A stretch of 64,000 nucleotides of DNA from Streptosporangium nondiastaticum (GTDB lineage Bacteria > Actinomycetota > Actinomycetes > Streptomycetales > Streptomycetaceae). The notes beneath the pieces are model-generated. The model saw only the letters and a list, made by a program, of their open reading frames with translations. It searched no databases and was not told the origin of the DNA. Shown here one piece after another: positions 58,562 through 64,000 of the stretch. The stretch spans positions 62,001 to 126,000 of the forward strand of contig NZ_PXWG01000004.1 in NCBI RefSeq assembly GCF_003011965.1, given 5' to 3'. Each line of letters opens with the position of its first letter. Positions within the stretch are counted from its first letter, which is position 1. The position numbers were made by a program, and so were the translations under genes.

Positions 58562-59047
58562 TCACACGCCGAGGTCGTCGCCGGTCTCGGTCAAGGGTTC
58601 CTCAGGGACGATGTGCATCGCCGCCTCCTCCGCGGAGGCCGCCCCGCCGTCGATTCCCACGTCCCGGGCGTAGACGTCGTTGCGCCGCGGGGGCATGGCG
58701 TCGATGGTGGCGGCGAGGCGCCCGGCGCGCGCACCGCCGACCTCCTCGTCGAGGGGCTCGCCGTCCCCGCCGGGCAGGTCGCCGATGCCGTCCCCGTCCG
58801 GCACCTCGATGTCGGGGACCTCCTCGGCGAGCCGCTGGTCGAGGCTCTCGCGCTCGTGCTGCTCGCGGGCCGTCGTGCCGTGGTGCCCCACGCCGAGCGG
58901 CCGCTCCGGCGGCGAATAGCCCGCGTCGAGCACCGTGTCGTAGAGATCGCCGTCGAGGGCGTTCTCCAGGTCCAGGTCACCCGGATTGTCCCGGCGATCG
59001 GACCGGGCAGGCTGGTAGACCTCGTCACCCATCACGTCATCGGACAT
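58562..59047 (-). CDS. DUF5709-type acidic protein
   Basis: 161 residues, very acidic and hydrophilic, probably partly disordered. GDLYDTVLDAGYSPPERP, the repeated Asp/Glu segments and the end ASAEEAAMHIVPE are the features of actinobacterial DUF5709 proteins. These are abundant in Streptomyces and have no known function; a stress-related role has been suggested by context only. Start ATG 59047. The 281-base gap on its right is a divergent promoter region shared with the FHA gene. Confidence 0.8.
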   Translation of the reverse strand: MSDDVMGDEVYQPARSDRRDNPGDLDLENALDGDLYDTVLDAGYSPPERPLGVGHHGTTAREQHERESLDQRLAEEVPDIEVPDGDGIGDLPGGDGEPLDEEVGGARAGRLAATIDAMPPRRNDVYARDVGIDGGAASAEEAAMHIVPEEPLTETGDDLGV

Positions 59048-59328
59048 CGTGAGCCAGCCTCCTCCCGCACGGTTCCGCGGCGACGGCCTACCTCCACTGT
59101 CCCCTGTACGGCGGCCTCGCGCTCTCCGGGGGGCGCGAAAGCCGGATGCCGCCGCCGGAATCCGGCCACCACGGTCGTTGAAGGCTGTACGGAAGCGGGG
59201 CCGGCGGCAGGGACGCGGCCGTCCCGAGGGGTACGGAATCGGCCGAAGTCAAGGAGTGGGAGCGGCAGGCCCGGATGTGTAACGTTCGGCGTGCGCGAGG
59301 ACAGCGACGCGGGGGCGAGGAGGGGGCA

Positions 59329-60135
59329 GTGAGCGGGGTAGTGATCTATCTGCCGCAGGGGACGGCGGGGGCCGCAGGGGAGCCGCACGGAGACGCGGTG
59401 ACGCTGCGGCTCGGCCCGGGCGAGGTGGCGCGTTTCGGGCGGGGCTCCGCGACGTGCCCGGTCGAGCTCCGCCTCGACGACGAGGCGATATCCCGGCTGG
59501 CGGGCGAGATCCGGGTGACGGACGACCACTGGCAGCTGAGCAACCTCAGCACGACCCAGAGCTATCTGGTGGAGAACCCCGAGGGAGCGGGGGAGTACCT
59601 GAGGGTGCCGCCACGGCGGGCGGGAGCACCCATCCCCTTCGAGTTCTCACGGGTCGTGCTGCCCACCCGCCGCAACACCACCGTCGCCTTCCAGGTGTTC
59701 GCGCCCGACCACGTCTACCTCGACCCCGACGGCATGGGCGACCAGTGGGGGAGCCGCACCGTCACGGCGTACTCCCTGGACGAGACGGCCCTCTACTTCC
59801 TGGTCCTGGTCGCGCTCTGCGAACCGCGGCTGCGCGACGAGTCCCCGGTCGCGGTGTCCACCACACCCGAGATCGTCGAGAGGCTCAGGAGCCACCCCGC
59901 GTGCGGGCAGCTGACGGCCCGGGCGGTCAGCTCGCACATCGACTACCTGGCCGACGAGAAGATGCGGATCAGCGCCCCCGCCGAGCACGGCCCCCGCAGG
60001 GAAGCCCGCCGCAACGGCAAGCGGGAGACGATCGTCGGACTCGTGCTGCGCTTCGGGCTCGTACGCGAGGAGCACCTCGCGCTGCTGCCGCCCCGGTCCG
60101 GAACCGGCACACAGGAGCGGGGACCGGTGAGATGA
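59329..60135 (+). CDS. FHA-domain protein, partner of the adjacent Ser/Thr kinase
   Basis: 268 residues, start GTG 59329 with GAGGAGGGGG upstream. The N-terminal half (about 25-95) has an FHA-like strand pattern: ARFGRGSATCPVELRLDD, then ISRLAGEIRVTDDHWQLSNLS, where conserved G-R, S-R and N would contact phosphothreonine. The C-terminal half (about 140-230) is helical with VSSHIDYLADEKMRISAPAE and could be a winged-helix domain. The kinase gene starts three bases after its stop, so the two are coupled; binding of the phosphorylated kinase or its substrate is the likely role, inferred from order. Confidence 0.8.
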   Translation: MSGVVIYLPQGTAGAAGEPHGDAVTLRLGPGEVARFGRGSATCPVELRLDDEAISRLAGEIRVTDDHWQLSNLSTTQSYLVENPEGAGEYLRVPPRRAGAPIPFEFSRVVLPTRRNTTVAFQVFAPDHVYLDPDGMGDQWGSRTVTAYSLDETALYFLVLVALCEPRLRDESPVAVSTTPEIVERLRSHPACGQLTARAVSSHIDYLADEKMRISAPAEHGPRREARRNGKRETIVGLVLRFGLVREEHLALLPPRSGTGTQERGPVR

Positions 60136-60138
60136 GAC

Positions 60139-61836
60139 GTGGCGGACCCGTACGGCGACGCGGCCGGCGGACCGGAGGAGGAAGCGGTGCGTGGCACGGC
60201 CGGCACATCGGGAGATGACGGTACGGAACTGCTCCCGCGCGGCTACCGCATCGGCGGCTGGGAGGTCACCGAGCCGATCGGGGCCGGGGGCTGGGCAACC
60301 GTCTATGCGGGACGATCCGCCGGTGACGGGGCGGGCAGGGAAGCGGAGCCGGAGCCGGACGGCCGCGGCGGCGGCACGCCGGAGCCGGACGGCCGCGGCG
60401 GCGGCACGCCGGAGCCGGACGGCCGCGGCGCCGTCGCGCTCAAGGTGCTGCCGACCGCCGGGCTGGCACCGAGACAGGCCCGCAAGGCCGCGGAAACCGC
60501 CCGGCGCGAGGTCGAGTTCGGCCGCCGCTCCTCCCACCCGAGGCTGATCCGCCTGCTGGAGTCCGTCATCCTCGGGGAACCTGACCTTCCGTTCCTGGAC
60601 GGCGCCGTCGTGCTGGTCATGGAGCGCGCCGAGCGCAGCCTGCGGGACCTGCTCGGCGCCGGAGTGACCGAAGCCGAAGGCGCCCGGCTGCTCACCGAGA
60701 TCTGTGAGGGCCTGGCCCACCTGCACCGCAGCGGCTGGGTGCACGGAGACCTCAAACCGGACAACATCCTGCTGATGGCCGACGGTTCGGTGAAGCTCTC
60801 GGACTTCGGGCTCGCCACGGAACTGACCGGCACCCGCGGCACCCACGGGTACGCGCCCCCGATGGGCACCTTCGACTACCTCCCGCCCGAGCGCTGGAAG
60901 GCCCCGCTCGGCGAGCAGGGCGTGGAAGTCCGGCCGAGCGCCGACATCTGGGCCCTGGGCATCATGATCCACGAGGTGTTCGCCGCCGGTGCCCCGCCGT
61001 TCCCCGGCGCCACGCCCATGGCCCGCGCCGCCGCGACGCAGGAGTACGCCGAGGGGCGCGCGCCGCTCCGCCTGGACAGCGCGGTCCCGCGCTTCTGGCG
61101 TGCCCTGGCCGCCGACTGCCTGGCCCCGACCCACGCCGCGCGCGCCGTGCACACCGCCGAGAGCCTGCTGGCGCGCATCGCCGGCCGGCAGGCCGCGGGC
61201 GCGGACCGTACGGAGGAGCGTACGGAAGCGAAGTCCGCGGAAACGGAATCCACGGACGCGGAATCCACGGACGCGGTGCCCGCCGTGGAGACGGCCGCCG
61301 GGGATCCGGCGACGCCCCGCCGAAGACCGCGACGAGGGCCTCGGCAAGGGCTTCGGCGAGGGAGAACCCGCGCCGCACTCGCAGCCGTTGCGGTGTGCGC
61401 GGTGGGCGCGGCGGTCTGGCCGTATGCCGTGGGCGGCGGTGGATCCGGCAAGCCCGGCACGTCCGGTACGTCCGCCTCGACGGGTGCCGCGGCGGCCGAA
61501 GGCACCGGGCGGCTCCGGGTGTTCAACGCCGAGCAGAGCTGCCGCAGCCGTACGGACCGGGACCCGCAGTGCAGCCTCGGCCTGGCGATCGATCCCCGCC
61601 GGCCCTACACGATCGACAACGTCGTACCGACCCGCGTGTGGCACGGCGACGAGCTCACCGTCGACTGCCTGCTCCCCCAGGGGATCCCCATCATCGACGA
61701 GGCGGACGCGCTGTCCGCCGCCTGGTACCGCGTACGTCTCCCACGGGGCTCCGCCCGGTCCGCGGCCTGGCTGCCCGCCGTGCGCACGAAGGACCGCCCA
61801 CGGGTTCCGGAGTGCCCGCCTTCCGACCCGGCCTGA
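60139..61836 (+). CDS. membrane Ser/Thr protein kinase with extracellular domain
   Basis: 565 residues, start GTG 60139. Kinase domain about 40-335: glycine loop GAGGWATVYAG (48-56), ATP-binding Lys 102 in AVALK, catalytic loop HGDLKPDN (about 201-208), SDFGLA (about 222). The loop is HGD, not HRD, so activation may not depend on activation-loop phosphorylation. A 10-residue sequence EPDGRGGGTP is repeated between the glycine loop and Lys 102. An acidic linker, an Arg-rich stretch and one membrane helix (about 412-434) follow; the C-terminal 130 residues, with four Cys, should lie outside the cell. No PASTA repeats. It is coupled to the FHA gene upstream. Confidence 0.9.
   Translation: MADPYGDAAGGPEEEAVRGTAGTSGDDGTELLPRGYRIGGWEVTEPIGAGGWATVYAGRSAGDGAGREAEPEPDGRGGGTPEPDGRGGGTPEPDGRGAVALKVLPTAGLAPRQARKAAETARREVEFGRRSSHPRLIRLLESVILGEPDLPFLDGAVVLVMERAERSLRDLLGAGVTEAEGARLLTEICEGLAHLHRSGWVHGDLKPDNILLMADGSVKLSDFGLATELTGTRGTHGYAPPMGTFDYLPPERWKAPLGEQGVEVRPSADIWALGIMIHEVFAAGAPPFPGATPMARAAATQEYAEGRAPLRLDSAVPRFWRALAADCLAPTHAARAVHTAESLLARIAGRQAAGADRTEERTEAKSAETESTDAESTDAVPAVETAAGDPATPRRRPRRGPRQGLRRGRTRAALAAVAVCAVGAAVWPYAVGGGGSGKPGTSGTSASTGAAAAEGTGRLRVFNAEQSCRSRTDRDPQCSLGLAIDPRRPYTIDNVVPTRVWHGDELTVDCLLPQGIPIIDEADALSAAWYRVRLPRGSARSAAWLPAVRTKDRPRVPECPPSDPA
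60351..60430 (+). repeat. 30-base tandem repeat inside the kinase gene
   Basis: Two perfect 30-base units (60351-60380, 60381-60410) and the first 20 bases of a third, encoding EPDGRGGGTP repeats. The insert falls in the beta2-beta3 loop of the kinase N-lobe. In-frame unit length means copy number can change without breaking the gene. Confidence 0.95.
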
Positions 61837-61849
61837 AGGCAGGAGCTCG

Positions 61850-62230
61850 TCAGCACGCGCGCAGGCCGGGGGCAGGGTCCTGGCCGGTGTTCACATCGAC
61901 GGCCGGCACGTTGCCCCACGCGCCGTTGTCGAGCAGCGTCCAGTACCAGATGTCGTTCCCGCCGGGGTGCGGGTCGCCATGGCCCCAGCAGCTGAACCAG
62001 CTGAACGTCCCGTCGAGCGTTCCCCGGGTCGCCGAACGGTAGGACCGGTCCGCATACCCCCTCGCCCCGGCCCTGTTGCCGCAGTACAGCCTGCCGTCCG
62101 AACGGACTCCGCATTCGGCGGCGAGCCGGGCGTTCTTCGCCGGCGTGGCCGCCACCGCCGGCGAGCCGACCGCCCCCAGAACGGGCGTCAGCGCCAGGGC
62201 GGAGGCCGCGATGGCAGTACGGATACGCAT
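61850..62230 (-). CDS. small secreted Cys-containing protein
   Basis: 126 residues, start ATG 62230 with GGGAG upstream. A Sec signal peptide (MRIRTAIAASALALTPVLG, cleavage near AVA, about residue 30) leads to a mature part of about 95 residues with four Cys (CGVRSDGRLYC, FSCWGHG, LRAC), probably two disulphides. It is Trp/Gly/Asp rich with GNDIWYWTLLDNGAWGNVPA, which resembles secreted SH3-like or lectin-like small proteins of Streptomyces. The stop lies 13 bases from the stop of the convergent kinase gene. Function unknown. Confidence 0.75.
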   Translation of the reverse strand: MRIRTAIAASALALTPVLGAVGSPAVAATPAKNARLAAECGVRSDGRLYCGNRAGARGYADRSYRSATRGTLDGTFSWFSCWGHGDPHPGGNDIWYWTLLDNGAWGNVPAVDVNTGQDPAPGLRAC

Positions 62231-62497
62231 GGTCACTCCCGTGGGACGGCGGCGCCGAGCGGACGGTGCGGCTCGGCAGGGCGGTCGGTGATCGCCGCCG
62301 CGCAAGGGGGAAGGTCTCCGGCTCGCCCCTGCGCGAACGGTCGTCGTGCGGAGTCCACCGGAAGTCGTCGCCCCTGTCACCCCGGATCGTTCCGGATGCC
62401 TTGCCGGACGCTCCCGCGACTACTTTGCGGACGCCCGGTCCCCGGACCGTACTCACACCTCACACCACACCCCCGCCAACCGCTAAGGAGCAGGCAC

Positions 62498-63517
62498 GTG
62501 CATGGCTCAGCTGCACGGCGCGCGAGATTCGGAACACTGGTTCTGGTGGTCACGACGGTCGTGTCCGCCCTGGCCGGCCCGGCATGGGCGCGGGGCGCGA
62601 AGGACGTGCCCGGCCCCCTCGGGCACACCGCGACGGCCGAGTTCTTCTGCGACATCCCCGCGGAGCGGGACATCGCGGTGACCCGCAAGGTCTACGAGGT
62701 CGGCCAGCGCCGCGGCGTGTCCGACAAGGTGATGCTCGCCGGCTTCGAGACGGGCTGGGTCGAGTCCCGCATGAACAACCTCAACTGCGGGGACCGGGAC
62801 TCGCTCGGCGTCTTCCAGCAGCGGCCCTCGCAGGGGTGGTGCAACCCCGACCAGTGCCTCGACGTCGACTACGCGGCGAACAAGTTCTTCGAGGTGGCCC
62901 AGCAGATGGAGCCCAAGTGGGACACCGCGGGCGAGCTCGCCCAGGCCGTGCAGCGCTCCGCCTATCCGGAGCGGTACCCCCGGGCGGAGGGCGTCGCGCG
63001 CGAGCTGATGGCCGAGGCGTTCCAGCCCTACGGCACGATAGGCGCGAAGTACGCGGGCCTGGGCGGCCAGGGCGGACCGCTCGGCCTGCCGGTCCGCGCC
63101 GAGGAGAACGCCGCGCTGGGCGGACGCTTCCAGCTCTTCCAGAACGGCATCGTCATCTGGCACCCGGACGTGGCCTACGCGATCTACGGGGACATCCTGA
63201 AGAAATTCTGGGACACCAACTCGGAGCAGCGCTGGGGCTTCCCGACGATGGACGAGGCGGACGCGGCGCAGGCGCCGGACGGGACCCGCGGGCGCTTCCA
63301 GTTCTTCGAGCGGGGCCTGTTCCTGTGGTCGCAGCCGACCGGTGCGCACCCCGTGCACGGTGCGATCTACGACGCCTTCCACGCCGCCGGTCACGAGCGG
63401 GCGCTCGGCTACCCCGTGACCGACGAGATGGACGAGGCGGGCGGCAAGGCCCAGAAGTTCCAGAAGGCCACCATCCACTGGAGCGCCGCCAGGGGCGCCT
63501 GGATCACCAACAACTGA
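62498..63517 (+). CDS. secreted LGFP-repeat protein with lysozyme-like N-terminal region
   Basis: 339 residues, start GTG 62498 after AAGGAG. A signal peptide (about 1-32: Arg-rich start, hydrophobic core, ending PAWA) precedes a region (about 50-190) with KVMLAGFETGWVESRMNN, DSLGVFQQRPSQGWC and paired Cys (NPDQC), similar to the transglycosylase-like or peptidoglycan-associated domains of other secreted proteins. LGFP-type repeats follow (GGPLGLPV, RWGFPTMDE, ALGYPVTDE with FQ-F/W-W partners) that are thought to bind the cell envelope. It therefore probably acts on or attaches to the wall. Catalytic activity is not certain: the Glu in FETGWVESRMN is the best candidate residue. Confidence 0.8.
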   Translation: MHGSAARRARFGTLVLVVTTVVSALAGPAWARGAKDVPGPLGHTATAEFFCDIPAERDIAVTRKVYEVGQRRGVSDKVMLAGFETGWVESRMNNLNCGDRDSLGVFQQRPSQGWCNPDQCLDVDYAANKFFEVAQQMEPKWDTAGELAQAVQRSAYPERYPRAEGVARELMAEAFQPYGTIGAKYAGLGGQGGPLGLPVRAEENAALGGRFQLFQNGIVIWHPDVAYAIYGDILKKFWDTNSEQRWGFPTMDEADAAQAPDGTRGRFQFFERGLFLWSQPTGAHPVHGAIYDAFHAAGHERALGYPVTDEMDEAGGKAQKFQKATIHWSAARGAWITNN

Positions 63518-63567
63518 CCGGCCGTTTTCACTTCACCCGCAGAACAGTCACCGACCAGGAGGTCCAG

Positions 63568-64000
63568 TTGAGCGAGAACCGCCCCACCCGCAGAAATGTC
63601 CTGAAGGCCGTCGGCGGCGCCTCCGCGGCGCTGGCGCTCGGCGGCGGGGGCGTCCTCGCCTCGGCGGCGACCGCCAGCGCCGCGGGCGACGGCCGCGGAC
63701 TGCGCATCACGGAACGGGGCGAATCGGACCCCCGCATGTGGTACTACCGCTTCCAGACCGCGGCGATCGGCGGCTGGAACCCCGCCGTCAACGTCCTGCT
63801 CCCCGACGACTACCACACCAGCGGACGCAGGTACCCCGTCCTGTACCTGCTCCACGGGGGCAAGGGCGACTTCATCGAGTTCGACCGCCTGCCCGACGGC
63901 GGCATCCGCGCGTGGACCGCCGGCAAGCCTCTCATCGTCGTGATGCCCGACGGCGGTCAGGCCGGCTGGTACTCCAACCCGGTCAGCTCCAACGTCGGCG
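63568..64000 (+). CDS. Tat-exported alpha/beta-hydrolase (esterase), cut by the window end
   Basis: Starts at TTG 63568 after AGGAGG (63557-63562), 51 bases after the LGFP gene; 144 residues are visible. The twin-arginine signal TRRNVLKAVGG (Arg 7-8) is followed by a hydrophobic region ending near TASAAG. The mature part opens GWNPAVNVLLPDDYHTSGRRYPVLYLLHGG and PLIVVMPDGG, typical of the esterase D / antigen 85-like family, where LLHGG is the oxyanion-hole strand. The catalytic Ser lies beyond the window. Length and substrate are unknown. Confidence 0.85.
   Translation, partial: MSENRPTRRNVLKAVGGASAALALGGGGVLASAATASAAGDGRGLRITERGESDPRMWYYRFQTAAIGGWNPAVNVLLPDDYHTSGRRYPVLYLLHGGKGDFIEFDRLPDGGIRAWTAGKPLIVVMPDGGQAGWYSNPVSSNVG

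Overview
The window is high-GC actinobacterial DNA, almost certainly Streptomyces. Third codon positions are nearly all G or C, GTG and TTG starts with AGGAG-type ribosome sites are common, and the gene families (MbtH, NRPS, XRE/MmyB regulator, DUF5709, LGFP-repeat secreted protein, FHA plus Ser/Thr kinase) are typical of that genus. I found no rRNA, tRNA, CRISPR array, transposase or phage gene.

Layout. 1-3.5 kb: end of an unknown gene, a DMT-family exporter, a type-B carboxylesterase whose 3' end overlaps the exporter gene, and a 2'-5' RNA ligase-like protein. 3.5-28.6 kb: one minus-strand non-ribosomal peptide operon, read from right to left: a 5259-residue NRPS with four modules, a 3005-residue NRPS with two modules and a terminal thioester reductase, then an MbtH-like protein. 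The three genes are joined by ATGA stop/start overlaps. Read in order the line is C-A(nMT)-T, C-A-T, C-A-T, C-A-T-E, C-A-T-E, C-A-T-R. Active-site codes suggest N-methyl-Val, Ser, Pro, unknown (D), unknown (D), Pro, released by reduction as a peptide aldehyde or alcohol.

28.9-38.6 kb: a tiny secreted protein, an XRE/MmyB regulator divergent from a short-chain dehydrogenase, a Vat/CatB-type xenobiotic acetyltransferase, a small orphan protein, a metallo-beta-lactamase-fold pseudogene, and a rifampicin monooxygenase (rox-like) gene preceded by a perfect inverted repeat matching the rifamycin-associated element. Then come a Tat-exported GMC (cholesterol oxidase-like) oxidoreductase, an acyl-CoA ligase and a LysR regulator. 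39-40.8 kb: a globin-reductase fusion (flavohemoprotein-like) and a pyridoxamine-oxidase-fold protein.

40.8-51.9 kb: the least familiar part of the window. A six-gene minus-strand operon and one divergent gene encode large, beta-rich, signal-less proteins built around an (E)-polyprenyl diphosphate synthase. Several appear related to one another, and they look, by eye, like tubular lipid-binding (TULIP/P47-like) proteins. I propose a cytosolic prenyl-lipid synthesis-and-carrying system; this is inference.

52-64 kb: an O-methyltransferase, a short YqeY-like protein, a cysteine hydrolase with a GlxA-type regulator, an NCS1 permease with a Cys-rich tail followed by a PfkB sugar/nucleoside kinase, a DUF5709 protein, an FHA protein and membrane Ser/Thr kinase pair, a small Cys-rich secreted protein, an LGFP-repeat secreted protein, and the start of a Tat-exported esterase cut by the window end.
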